A program made the position numbers and the translations under genes. The notes under the pieces are model-generated. The model saw only the letters and a program-made list of their open reading frames with translations, had not been told where the DNA came from and made no database searches. DNA of 64,000 nt from Emticicia fluvialis (GTDB lineage: Bacteria > Bacteroidota > Bacteroidia > Cytophagales > Spirosomataceae): positions 67,628-131,627 of the forward strand of contig NZ_JANUSD010000016.1 of the NCBI RefSeq assembly GCF_024793945.1, written 5' to 3'. Shown in pieces: positions 55,820-64,000 of this stretch. Within the stretch, counting starts at the first letter, position 1. Each line of letters begins with the position of its first letter.

Positions 55820-55870
55820 CTATCCAACCGGATAGCGCTATCTAACAGGATAGTACTATCAATCAGATAG
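55820..55870. promoter_or_regulatory. Three-unit operator array between hxlR-like and doxX-like genes
   Basis: Three palindromes at exact 18-bp spacing: CTATCCAACCGGATAG (55820), CTATCTAACAGGATAG (55838) and CTATCAATCAGATAG (55856). Each is a CTATC...GATAG dyad of the size bound by a winged-helix dimer. The array lies just upstream of the regulator start codon and about 45 bp from the DoxX-like gene, so the regulator probably controls both. Confidence 0.7.
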
Positions 55871-55913
55871 TAAAAGTACATAAACTTGCACCATAAACGA
55901 AAATAATGATTGC

Positions 55914-56294
55914 ATGAACAACCAACACACATCAAAAATACGCAACATGGCTGCCTGGCTATGCCAGATTCTCCTGTCGGCGGGCTTTCTTTGGGCAGCA
56001 TATATGAAGCTTTTCCAACCCATCGACCAACTGGCCCAAATGTGGCCATGGACAGGCGACAACCCCACGCTAACCAGGGTGGCAGGTGTGGTAGATTTAC
56101 TGGGCGGCCTCGGCATCATTCTGCCAACGGCGCTTCGCATTAAACCCGTGTTAACCCTTTATGCCGCTTATGGCACCATCCTGCTAATGCTGGCTGCCGG
56201 TGCCTTCCACATCAGCCGCGGTGAGGCATCGCAGATTGGCTTCAACATTTTCTTTGCTGCATTGGCTGTTTTTGTAGCGTGGGCAAGGCGATAA
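55914..56294 (+). CDS. DoxX-like membrane protein
   Basis: 126 aa with four transmembrane helices and a short charged N-terminus. Typical of the DoxX-like group: LSAGFLWAAYMKLFQP, then MWPWTGDNPTLTRVAGVVDLLGGLGIILPTAL, then LTLYAAYGTILLMLAAGAFHI. HxlR regulators are very often paired with DoxX-like genes in Bacteroidota and other bacteria. Role unclear, possibly related to quinone or thiol stress. A strong terminator follows. Confidence 0.85.
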   Translation: MNNQHTSKIRNMAAWLCQILLSAGFLWAAYMKLFQPIDQLAQMWPWTGDNPTLTRVAGVVDLLGGLGIILPTALRIKPVLTLYAAYGTILLMLAAGAFHISRGEASQIGFNIFFAALAVFVAWARR

Positions 56295-56355
56295 ACAACC
56301 TTTAGCAACGCGCGGCGTTGCGGCACCTGTTTTAATGATGAAAAGGTAATTAGAC

Positions 56356-56397
56356 AAAAAACCCGGGCAAGCTGCCTGCTGACAGCCTGCCCGGGTT
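56356..56397. terminator. Bidirectional terminator
   Basis: Arms AAACCCGGGCAAGCTG and CAGCCTGCCCGGGTTT with one mismatch and an 8-nt loop, between the DoxX-like gene and the convergent sulfatase gene ending at 56439. The A-run before it and TTT after it suit both directions. Confidence 0.85.
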
Positions 56398-56438
56398 TAG
56401 GTGGCCATTGCGCCATACTATACACTTAACCGCAGGTG

Positions 56439-58073
56439 CTACCTAAATATCACCTTCCTGGCCTCCAGTTCTTTATATTTTTCAATATACATTTTATCCA
56501 ACTGTTCAGAGTCTTTGTATTTTATGCGCAGGGCAGCCAGTTTTTTGTGCAATTGCTCACGAATTTGGGCGTAGGCCGGGTCGTGGTACACATTCTTTAG
56601 TTCGTTTTTGTCTTTTCGGCGGTCGTACAGCTCCCATTCGTCAATATCATGGTAAAAATGCACCAGTTTAAACGCTTCGGTTACAATGGCATAATGGCGT
56701 TTTACCATGTGGATGCTCGGGTACTCGTAGTAATGATAATAGGCTGCATCGCGGAATTGCTTGCCCTGCCCTTTGAAGATGGGCAGCATGCTTTCGCCCT
56801 GCATATCGGCCGGAGGCCTGATACCTGCAGCCTCCAGAAATGTCTGCGCGAAGTCGAGATTCTGCACCATCTGCGCGTTTCTACTGCCTGCTTTAATAAC
56901 AGCAGGCCATTTGATGAGCAACGGAGTCTTGAACGATTCGTCATAAACAAAGCGTTTGTCGAACCAACCGTGTTCGCCCAGATAAAAGCCCTGGTCTGAC
57001 GTATAAACCACAATGGTGTTTTCGTCCAGGCCGTTGGCTTTCAGAAAGTCCAGCACCTTACCCACGCCTTCATCTACCGCCGCAATACAACCCAGGTAGT
57101 CTTGCATATAGCGTTGGTATCGCCATTTCAGCTGGTCTTTTTCGGTCATGTTTGGGTAACGGCTCACAAAATCATCATTTACTTTATCATAAGTCTCGTT
57201 CCACGACTGTACCTGCGAGGCATCCATCCGCGCCAGATTAGATTTATACAGCATTTTATCTGTGCCGTGGTTTTCTTTCAGCCCCAGTTTATCCATGTTT
57301 TCGGGCTTTATCTTCGAGTCGCCGCCCCAGGTCATGTGGTGCATCAGGGTCATTTCCTGCTCTTTGGCAGCGCGACCGCGTCCTTCATAATTATCAAAAA
57401 GCGTGGCAGGCTCCGGGAAAGTCTTCTTCGTAAACTGGCGGTAATGCCGCTCGGCAGGCAGCCACTCGCGGTGGGGGGCTTTGTGCAGATACGCCAGAAA
57501 AAACGGCTTGTCTTCGTCGCGCTCGTTTTTCAGCCAGTTCAGGGTCATGTCGGTAATAATGTCGGTTACATAGCCTTTCACCTTTGTTTTGCCCTCTTTT
57601 TTGGTAATAAAATCAGGATTATAATAATGCCCCTGGTCTGGCAGAATCTTAAATTCATCAAAGCCTTTCGGGTTATTGCCAAAGTGCAGCTTGCCAAACA
57701 TGGCTGTCTGATACCCATTGGCCTGCAGAATCTGCGGGAAGGTCACATTGGTGGTATCAAACGGAAAATAGTTGTCTATTTTACCATTTATATGGCTGTG
57801 CTTACCCGTAAGAATAACCGCCCGCGATGGCGCACAGATAGAATTAGTAACACAGGCATTGCTGAAAAGCATACCTTCTCTGGCAATGCGGTCGATGTTG
57901 GGTGTTCTGGTGAGGCGCGTATCATAAGCCGAAATGGCCTGATAGGCGTGGTCGTCAGACATAATAAAAACAATATTGGGCCGCTTGGTTTTCTTAGGCG
58001 GGTGCGTTTTGAAAGCTACCAGCAGGGCTGCCCCGACGATAAACAATAAGATAGGAAAGAGAAGTTTTTTCAT
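56439..58073 (-). CDS. Sulfatase (arylsulfatase-like)
   Basis: 544 aa with an N-terminal hydrophobic signal or anchor. The formylglycine motif is C80-APSR in NSICAPSRAVILTGK, preceded by the metal-binding NIVFIMSDDH (Asp40, Asp41). The later YTSDQGFYLGEHGWFDKRFVYDESFKTPLLIKWP matches the conserved metal/sulfate site. The C-terminal domain ends with a Lys-rich helix. It hydrolyses sulfate esters, probably of a polysaccharide or mucin-type glycan in the periplasm. A maturase for the Cys is needed but is not in the window. It starts 10 bp after the ThuA-domain gene, forming an operon. Confidence 0.92.
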   Translation of the reverse strand: MKKLLFPILLFIVGAALLVAFKTHPPKKTKRPNIVFIMSDDHAYQAISAYDTRLTRTPNIDRIAREGMLFSNACVTNSICAPSRAVILTGKHSHINGKIDNYFPFDTTNVTFPQILQANGYQTAMFGKLHFGNNPKGFDEFKILPDQGHYYNPDFITKKEGKTKVKGYVTDIITDMTLNWLKNERDEDKPFFLAYLHKAPHREWLPAERHYRQFTKKTFPEPATLFDNYEGRGRAAKEQEMTLMHHMTWGGDSKIKPENMDKLGLKENHGTDKMLYKSNLARMDASQVQSWNETYDKVNDDFVSRYPNMTEKDQLKWRYQRYMQDYLGCIAAVDEGVGKVLDFLKANGLDENTIVVYTSDQGFYLGEHGWFDKRFVYDESFKTPLLIKWPAVIKAGSRNAQMVQNLDFAQTFLEAAGIRPPADMQGESMLPIFKGQGKQFRDAAYYHYYEYPSIHMVKRHYAIVTEAFKLVHFYHDIDEWELYDRRKDKNELKNVYHDPAYAQIREQLHKKLAALRIKYKDSEQLDKMYIEKYKELEARKVIFR

Positions 58074-58083
58074 GGGGTTATTT

Positions 58084-58977
58084 TTATGGCTTCACCTGCG
58101 CCCACCGGATAGCGTTTTCGATGAGTTTCAGGAAGTGCTCGTTTTTCCAGGCGGCATCGCTGTGGCCCATAGAGGTATAAAAGGTTTTGCCCTGGCCGGT
58201 TTGTTTGCTCCAGGCCACAGGGTGGTCTTTGCCCATGCCAAAGTTTTTATTGGTTACAAACAGAATATTGCCGCTGGGGTTAATGGTTTGGCCATTGATG
58301 CTCAGCTCAACCTGAAAACCTTTGCTGCGCGGATTGCCGAAGAATACATACCATTCGTCAGAGTGGAGCCAGCTTGGGGGAATACCCGCCGTCAACAGGC
58401 TATCTGGCTGCGCATCAAGCAGCACGGCCGTTTCCTGAAACTGTGGATTGATAGGATGATGAGAAAATTTAAAACCCAGCAGGTTCTGCTCGTACCAGTC
58501 CCAGCGATGCGAGTCGTCGCCCGCGCCATGAATCCCAATCAACGTGCCGCCGTTTTCAACGTATTTTTCAAGGGCGCGTTTCTGGTCGTCGTTGATTACC
58601 TCACCGGTTGAGTTATTGAAAATAACAGCGCTGAATCTGGCCAGCTGAGCGGTGTTAAACACGCCGCCCTCTTCGGTTTCATACAAAAACCAGTTGTTTT
58701 TAGCCGCCAGACCAGCCATAACGGGTTTCGATGCCTCGATGGATTCGCCGTGACGGAAGCCGGTCGTTTTAGAGAACAAAAGAATGGCAGGTTTGCCGGT
58801 CGGGAAGTTGATGGCAGGGGCTTCGGTCTCATACGAAACCGGAAAGCCATATTTTACCTTGTAGATAAAAACGCCCAGCAATCCGCCAAGCACCACCACA
58901 ATACCCAGCACCGACCATAGAACGATTTTAAAAATCTTTTTCATATTAAGGGTTGAATGAGTGTGTGAAGATAACAC
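58084..58977 (-). CDS. ThuA domain-containing protein
   Basis: 297 aa with one N-terminal membrane helix (IVLWSVLGIVVVLGGLLGVFIY). The ThuA-like glutamine amidotransferase fold is clear: AILLFSKTTGFRHGESIEAS, then FSAVIFNNSTGEVINDDQKRALEKYVENGGTLIGIHGAGD, GFKFSHHP, then HPVAWSKQTGQGKTFYTSMGHSDAAW. Members occur in sugar-related loci; the activity is not settled. It precedes the sulfatase by 10 bp and is probably transcribed with it. Confidence 0.88.
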   Translation of the reverse strand: MLSSHTHSTLNMKKIFKIVLWSVLGIVVVLGGLLGVFIYKVKYGFPVSYETEAPAINFPTGKPAILLFSKTTGFRHGESIEASKPVMAGLAAKNNWFLYETEEGGVFNTAQLARFSAVIFNNSTGEVINDDQKRALEKYVENGGTLIGIHGAGDDSHRWDWYEQNLLGFKFSHHPINPQFQETAVLLDAQPDSLLTAGIPPSWLHSDEWYVFFGNPRSKGFQVELSINGQTINPSGNILFVTNKNFGMGKDHPVAWSKQTGQGKTFYTSMGHSDAAWKNEHFLKLIENAIRWAQVKP

Positions 58978-59228
58978 TTTGTGGCAAATTTTGAAAAGGA
59001 AAAGGGGTTAGTACGCAGAAAAGACGTTGGGTTAGGTGATGAATGAATGTTGACTGTGTTTTAATTTTATGAATGTACAGGCTTTTCTTAATAAGGAGAT
59101 TAAACCTTTGCTACTATCAGGCAAAAATTTCAACAAAATGAATTATTAAATACTTTTTTCGGTATTTGCATATGTTATAAAACGCTAAGAATATTTACAA
59201 ACTAGCTTCTGTTTTACTCAATTTTCAT

Positions 59229-59284
59229 TAAAATTCAAAAACTATAAAGGAGGCATATGCCTCCTTTATAGTTTTTGAATTTTA
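59229..59284. terminator. Perfect 56-bp palindrome
   Basis: 28 bp and its exact complement with no loop, centred between 59256 and 59257. Half-site: TAAAATTC, then AAAAACTATAAAGGAGGCAT. It lies about 90 bp past the stop of the minus-strand lipoprotein gene and well upstream of the ThuA gene. A/T-runs on both arms suit a bidirectional terminator. The GGAGGCATATG centre also resembles a ribosome-binding site and ATG on both strands. Confidence 0.8.
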
Positions 59285-59373
59285 GTAATATTTTACCGCT
59301 CAAAGGGTAAAAATTAAAAGAAACAAAATTTAATATGCAGGTCAAAACCAAACGGCTCAACAAATGCTTCTTA

Positions 59374-59871
59374 TTATTTAAGCATTTCAGCAAATTCTTT
59401 TTCAAATACGCCTGTAGATCTTACCTCATATTGGTGATTATATCCTTGCGCATCGTAGAGTCCTTTTAGATTTGTCAAATTTATATTTATCGAGGTTCTT
59501 TTACCATCTTCTTTTAATCTGACATTAAAATTACCTGTTAACTTAGTCGGTCTGGAACTAACTTTACCAATACCGTATGGATTATAAACCACCCAAGACT
59601 TTGGATCACTAGGTGCACCGTTCACCTCTACTGAAGCCGACTCTCTGAAAGAATGTTCAGCAGAAACTATCAAACCACTGGATTTATCAATCACATTTAT
59701 GGTTATTCCTTTCTGAGCAAAAATATCAATAACTTTACTCCAAACTTCTTCTTTAGATTTATCAGAAAAAGTAATGAATGGGGTTTCCTGATACTTTCCT
59801 TTTAAAGGTGCATTAAATGAACATGATGTAACTGCTAATAAAACAGCAAATTGGTATAGAATTTTTTTCAT
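59374..59871 (-). CDS. Putative lipoprotein
   Basis: 165 aa with a lipobox (AVLLAVTSCSFNAP, Cys near residue 18). Mature part: FITFSDKSKEEVWSKVIDIFAQKGITINVIDKSSGLIVSAEH, a layout like small BON/DUF-type periplasmic domains, then a beta-rich half (GNFNVRLKEDGKRTSININLTNL). No named family. Low GC compared with host genes and close to the second defence island. Confidence 0.6.
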   Translation of the reverse strand: MKKILYQFAVLLAVTSCSFNAPLKGKYQETPFITFSDKSKEEVWSKVIDIFAQKGITINVIDKSSGLIVSAEHSFRESASVEVNGAPSDPKSWVVYNPYGIGKVSSRPTKLTGNFNVRLKEDGKRTSININLTNLKGLYDAQGYNHQYEVRSTGVFEKEFAEMLK

Positions 59872-60323
59872 AAAAATGGAATAATGGTTTTGAATTTCAC
59901 AAATATTAATAAAATATGTAGAATAAAAAAAAAATTTTATTTAGGGGTTATTATGCGCAGAATGGCATTAAAACATCAATTAAGTAGAAGAATAATCATA
60001 AGTTTTTTTTATTCTAAAATCTAATCTTTTGTGATGTAAACTAGATAACATATTCAGGTGAATTAACTTTGAATTGCATCTTTGAAAAGTCAATTTAATA
60101 TAATAAAAATGATTAACCCAATATGATGATGAGCTTTTATTGATGAGATTCTAACTGACAAAACCAATGATTAGAAATAAAATCAATCATTTAGTTAATA
60201 ATCCCACATTTGATTAATGTTTTATCAAAACTTTATAGATTTGTATAATCAAAATTTCATATTATTCGGTAATAATGATTTTTTCAGCTTAAACTTTAAA
60301 TAGTTTACTTTAATCAAGGAGCT
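59872..60323. other. AT-rich intergenic region before the OLD-like operon
   Basis: About 450 bp, very AT-rich, with poly-A/T runs but no gene or hairpin I can support. It presumably carries the promoter of the ATPase gene at 60324 and of the divergent lipoprotein gene. Confidence 0.4.
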
Positions 60324-61352
60324 ATGTTCATAAAAGATATTGAAATAAAAAATTTCAGAGGGCTAACTAACCTGAAAATTTCTGACCTGGGGCAGATAAA
60401 TGTATTTACAGGCGAAAACAACTCTGGTAAAACCAGTGTCTTGGAGGCAATATTTGCATTAATGGGATGGAGAATTGATGCTTTATACCGTCTGAATAGC
60501 CATCGAAGCCAACGGGCTGAAGTGGGTATTACTTATTTTTTCAATAAGTCGGTTAGAGATACGCCAATAGAGATTTTTGCTTCGTTTAATGAAAGCGGAT
60601 ATCAAAGAAAATTTAAAGCAGAATTATTGAATTTTAATAGAGGATTAGACAACAAGACAGGATTTTCAACTTCGATTCAAGAGATTAATGAAGCATCGAA
60701 GAAAAGTGAATCAATAGAATCATTAGAAGATATTGAAGGTCCTGCTGAGGCAAAAGTAATTAAATTTAAAGGACAACCACCTTTTCAGAATTTTAATTGT
60801 AGTTTTCCTTCATTCAGAATATTTGAACATGAAAACTTAAAAAGAACTCTTTCCTCAATTATAACTGCAAAAGAAGATCGCAAAATCACCAGGCTAATAA
60901 AACCTTTCGATGAAAAAATCCAAGGCATTAACGTAGTAGGCAATGGTATATTTTTAGATATCGAAGGCTTATCATCTCTATTGCCAATTGAAGTGAGCGG
61001 AGACGGTTTAAGAAGAACTTTAAGTTTGATTCTGGCAATTTATGGTGTTGGTAAGGGTGGATTTGTAATGATTGATGAGTTCGAGAACGGATTGCATTAT
61101 AAAAGCATGCCCAAAGTTTGGAAAGCCATCATCAATTCGGCAAAAGAAATGAATGTTCAATTGTTTATAACTACTCACAGCGAAGAGTTATTAAAGGTTT
61201 TGTCTGAAGTAATTGAGGATGAATTACCCGAAGATAAATCAAAAATAAGGTATTACAATATCAAGCGGTATGAAAACAATGAATCTACGGCTTATAAGTA
61301 TGACTTTACTAAATTTGATTTTCTGATTTCAAATGACAATGAAATCCGTTGA
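60324..61352 (+). CDS. OLD/AAA15-like ATPase
   Basis: 342 aa. ABC/SMC-type ATPase without a coiled coil: IKNFRGLTNLKISDLGQINVFTGENNSGKTS with Walker A Lys36, signature-like VSGDGLRRTLSLILAIY, Walker B FVMIDEFENGLHY and H-loop FITTHSEELL. It lacks its own TOPRIM nuclease domain. The next gene, 3 bp downstream, supplies one. The pair resembles split OLD-type or PARIS-like defence modules in which the ATPase holds a toxic TOPRIM nuclease until infection. AT-rich, next to an IS. Confidence 0.82.
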   Translation: MFIKDIEIKNFRGLTNLKISDLGQINVFTGENNSGKTSVLEAIFALMGWRIDALYRLNSHRSQRAEVGITYFFNKSVRDTPIEIFASFNESGYQRKFKAELLNFNRGLDNKTGFSTSIQEINEASKKSESIESLEDIEGPAEAKVIKFKGQPPFQNFNCSFPSFRIFEHENLKRTLSSIITAKEDRKITRLIKPFDEKIQGINVVGNGIFLDIEGLSSLLPIEVSGDGLRRTLSLILAIYGVGKGGFVMIDEFENGLHYKSMPKVWKAIINSAKEMNVQLFITTHSEELLKVLSEVIEDELPEDKSKIRYYNIKRYENNESTAYKYDFTKFDFLISNDNEIR

Positions 61353-61355
61353 CTT

Positions 61356-61961
61356 ATGCATCGATTATACATAGAAACTACAAACCCTTCAGGTAAAAAG
61401 AAAACAAACGAATATAGGTTTTTTGAGCATTTGTTGAATATTCTGGGAAAACAAGCAGATATTGTAGGTATTCATGGCAAAACAAGATTGGCTGAGTTCG
61501 AAAATAGTTTTATTGACACTAAAAAGAGAGGATTTAAAAACCTGATAATTATTGATGCTGACGGTAATCATAATACACCAGGTTGGAGTTTTCAGCGTGA
61601 GTGTAGCAAAATTCAAAATACGCTCGACACCTTTTGTGTAGGTTGTGAAATTTTTTTATTACCTAATCATCAGTTGGAAGGTGACTTTGAAGTACTGCTT
61701 GAAAATATCATAAACCCTGCACATCAAAGGTTAATTGATTGTCATCAGGTTTTTGAAGATTGTGTAAAGCAGTACGGGGGGTATATTACCCCAAATCAGA
61801 AGGCCAGAATTTATTCTTATGTCAGTTCTTTTCCAATGACCAAAAGCCAGGAAGAGGATTTTAAGAATAAAGGCGACTGGTTTTTTACTGATGACAATTT
61901 ATGGAATTTCAATTCAGTATCTCTTCAACCATTAAAAGAATTTCTGGTAAAACATCTTTAA
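61356..61961 (+). CDS. TOPRIM-like (DUF3226/DUF4435-type) effector
   Basis: 201 aa. A TOPRIM-like core: Glu near residue 7 (HRLYIET), then a beta strand with LIIIDADGN (DxD) near residues 66-74, and a later acidic GDF segment near 109. The C-terminal ~80 residues are helical with KPL/KEFLVKHL at the end, as in DUF3226-type proteins. In related systems this subunit is the nuclease effector. It is 3 bp from the ATPase gene and presumably cotranslated. Exact subfamily uncertain. Confidence 0.68.
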   Translation: MHRLYIETTNPSGKKKTNEYRFFEHLLNILGKQADIVGIHGKTRLAEFENSFIDTKKRGFKNLIIIDADGNHNTPGWSFQRECSKIQNTLDTFCVGCEIFLLPNHQLEGDFEVLLENIINPAHQRLIDCHQVFEDCVKQYGGYITPNQKARIYSYVSSFPMTKSQEEDFKNKGDWFFTDDNLWNFNSVSLQPLKEFLVKHL

Positions 61962-62154
61962 TAAAAATTAGAATCTCTGTTCCCCTAACTACGCACCCTC
62001 TCTTCCTCTTCCTCAATTCTCAGTACTCCCACACCCTCAACCATGCAAGCCCTGCCAATGCCGCAGGCAGAATGAATATTAAAAAGATTATAAGAGGCTT
62101 TCCAAAAAGGGGCAGCTTCTTTTTTTAGTTTAGATAGGAATGATTCGGGTTTTA

Positions 62155-63798
62155 CTAAGCGGCGTAGCGATATTTTATCTGGTAAGATTCAAAAAGTACA
62201 TAAATAGCCCTATTTTGAGCGGTAGATACTGAATTTTGTTGATTTTCTTGTTCAGACAGGCGTTTTGCTGCCCACTTTCTCAGATTATGCCCGATAGCCA
62301 TCAGGCCAAACTCAATACCTACCTTCTGAAGACCCCTTAAAGTAAATCTTGAGAACTTGTTATTACTTTTCATCTGTCCGAAGACAGCTTCTACCTCTAT
62401 GGGTCTTTTACTTCGGTGTTTAAGCCCTTCTTCTGAGAGTAACCAAGCCCTTGCCTTTGCTTTCAGTTCATTAAGTCTGGGATTGACCTCTATTCTTCGG
62501 TTGACTTTACTTTTATGGCACATCCCTCTTAAGGGGCATCCATCGCATCGCTTGGCCTGATAATACCTGACACCGGACTCATAGCCATTGCTGCTTGTCC
62601 TTTTACCTTGGCCGACACATACCATTCTTTGACCCATGGGACATACATAAAAGTCTAAGGCTTTGTTGTAATACAGATTCTGAACCAAAAATGGATTGTT
62701 CTTCTGTGAACGTTTCTGCTCTTTATGAAAGTAATTGTACTTCACATACGCTTTTATTGCTTTCTCTTCAAGCCACTCATAGTTCTGTTCACTACCATAA
62801 CCAGCATCGGCCACTACCTCTGTACTTTGCTTGCCGTATTGCTCCTGAAAACCCTCCAGGTGGTGGGTAAGTGTGGTGGTATCTCCTGCTGTCTGATGGA
62901 TGCTGTAATGGGTAATAAACTGGTTCTCGGTACTAATCTGACTATTATAGGCTGGTTTGAGTTGACCATTCTGCATATGGTCATCTTTGAGTCGCATGAA
63001 GGTCGCCTCTTCATCGGTCTTGCTATAACTATTCCGCTCGCCAAGCGTCTCCAACTGCTGTTCATACTTCTCTAACCGCGGTAGATGCTCCTGCTGCAGT
63101 TGCTTTATTTGCTTTTGCGTCTGTTTAGTACTACCCTTTTGTTTACTATTCAACTCTGCAAGCTTGTTCTTAAGCTCGGTGCTGTCTATGGGTTTGGGGG
63201 TCTCTATTCTATTTAGCTCGCCCTGGTCTTGCTTAATCTGTGATTCTATCTCTGATAAGACAGACTGGATTTTGCCTTCCAGTTTAGCTTTGTTCTTCTC
63301 TACTGACCCTTTCCATACAAAACTGTAGCGGCCAGAGGCGGACTCTATTTTCGTACCATCCACATACTGCAAATCCAAACTCACATATTGCAATTCATGA
63401 AGCATCCGTACTACTGCTGCAAACAGGCTTTGAATATGGCCTTTTAAGCGTTTACCCCGAAAGTAGTTAATGGTCCGGTAATCAGGAGTGCTGTTACCCG
63501 ACAACCACATCAAGTGAATGTTCTCCTGTAAGGCTTTCTCTATTTTACGGCAGGAATAAATATTCGAAAGGTAGCTGTAGAATAATACTTTCAGTAGCAT
63601 CCGGGGATGGTAGCTGCTGGTTCCCCCTCCTTTGTATTGGGAAACAAGCATGCTTATATCCAGTCCGTCAACGACTTCGTTCACGAGGCGAACCGGGTGA
63701 TTCTGTGGTATTCTCGAAAATATATCTTCCGGAAAAAGACTTAATTTATTGGCCGGTAACGATTTAAAATGTATCTTCATCTTCTCTTTGTGTTGCAC
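62155..63798 (-). mobile_element. IS1182-family transposase
   Basis: 547 aa (about 542 from the internal MKIHFKSLPANKLSLFPEDI). DDE transposase with the IS1182 layout: N-terminal helix PEDIFSRIPQNHPVRLVNEVVDGLDIS, HPRMLLKVLFYSYLSNIYSCRKIEKALQ, first Asp in YVDGTKIES, second Asp in VVADAGYGSEQNYEWLE, a CPLRGMCHKS Cys patch, and Glu in IEVEAVFGQMKSNNKFSRF. The frame is intact, so it may be active. I could not find convincing terminal inverted repeats or a target duplication by eye. Confidence 0.88.
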
Positions 63799-63861
63799 CT
63801 CTAAGATAACACTTTTTAGAGGAACAAAGAAAAATCCCCGCGTCTTTTTTGACCGGGGATT
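63798..63861. terminator. Two hairpins upstream of the IS1182 gene
   Basis: CCTCTAA/TTAGAGG at 63798-63822 and AATCCCCG/CGGGGATT at 63833-63861, separated by about 10 bp. They lie between the start of the IS1182 gene and the IS3 start. They may shield the transposase from outside transcription. Confidence 0.55.
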
Positions 63862-63877
63862 CCTATTTTTTAGACCT

Positions 63878-64000
63878 TGTCACGTCCTGAAATAGCGTTA
63901 CAATAAAAGTAATGTTATGAAAGAAACAATTGCAAATCAGTACATTAAGCGTACACAGAAAGATTACAGTTATGCTTTTAAATTAGCCGTAGTTCAAGAG
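63878..64000 (+). mobile_element. Start of an IS3-family element (partial)
   Basis: From ATG 63917 the frame reads MKETIANQYIKRTQKDYSYAF then KLAVVQE to the window end, typical of the helix-turn-helix OrfA of IS3-family transposases. TGTCACGTCCTGAAATAGCG from 63878 is a candidate left terminal repeat. Only the start is visible. Confidence 0.6.

Noticed and set aside
55801..55880. N-terminal extension of the HxlR gene
   Set aside because: The added residues come from the 18-bp palindrome array, and the family's N-terminal CPI motif fits the ATG at 55800.
1..64000. CRISPR array, tRNA or rRNA genes
   Set aside because: No regularly spaced direct repeats with unique spacers, no cloverleaf or rRNA-like stretches were noticed on reading both strands.

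Overview
The window looks like a chromosomal segment of a Bacteroidota bacterium, probably from the Cytophagales/Chitinophagales side, although the genus cannot be fixed from sequence alone. The evidence is TAnnTTTG-type promoter elements, weak Shine-Dalgarno signals, Bacteroidota-style lipoproteins and outer-membrane beta-barrels, a large multi-PAS kinase, a TPR histidine kinase and an IS1182 element. Most host-like genes have moderate GC. The defence-type islands at about 52.2-55.4 kb and 59-62 kb are clearly AT-richer. No rRNA, tRNA or CRISPR array was seen.

Layout. 0-6.6 kb (minus strand): the end of a phage-tail-like operon, with a Dit-like distal tail protein, a 1774-aa tail-tip/fibre protein with nine C-terminal repeat modules, a 144-aa protein and a gene running off the left edge. 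The matching tape-measure gene lies about 33 kb away (39.4-44.5 kb, same strand). The two transcription units start with recognisably homologous upstream sequences, so they look like one regulon in two pieces. 6.7-9.3 kb: a DUF416 protein, two members of a family of roughly 80-aa proteins and a receiver-only response regulator. 9.4-13.2 kb: an eight-PAS histidine kinase. 13.4-21.7 kb: exported, lipoprotein and beta-barrel proteins, a PAS-LuxR regulator and an SRPBCC protein, many with hairpin terminators. 22.0-22.8 kb: arylamine N-acetyltransferase.

22.8-30.8 kb (minus strand) is the most unusual block. Four proteins are rich in short helical repeats, and three share a Lys-Asp-Ala-Ala-Asp-type C-terminal tail attached to two unrelated N-terminal regions. 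They are followed by a pair of ATP-grasp-type proteins resembling graspetide or RimK-like ligases. One of the four genes is split at a C7 tract. A conserved element sits about 110 bp upstream of two of them.

31-39 kb: small membrane and secreted proteins, a toxin/antitoxin pair, gamma-glutamyltransferase, a third ~80-aa family member and a TPR histidine kinase. 44.5-46 kb: a tandem-repeat/inverted-repeat regulatory region, a low-complexity acidic protein and the fourth ~80-aa protein. 46-51.7 kb: a PKD lipoprotein, a 1.23-kb tandem duplication carrying two diverged secreted proteins, a dispersed repeat, a CPBP protease and a beta-barrel. 52.5-55.4 kb: a Septu-like ATPase (broken by one stop codon) with an HNH nuclease. 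55.4-59 kb: an HxlR regulator with a three-unit operator array, a DoxX-like protein, a sulfatase and a ThuA-domain protein. 60.3-62 kb: an OLD-like ATPase plus TOPRIM pair. 62.1-64 kb: an IS1182-family transposase and the beginning of an IS3-family element at the right edge.
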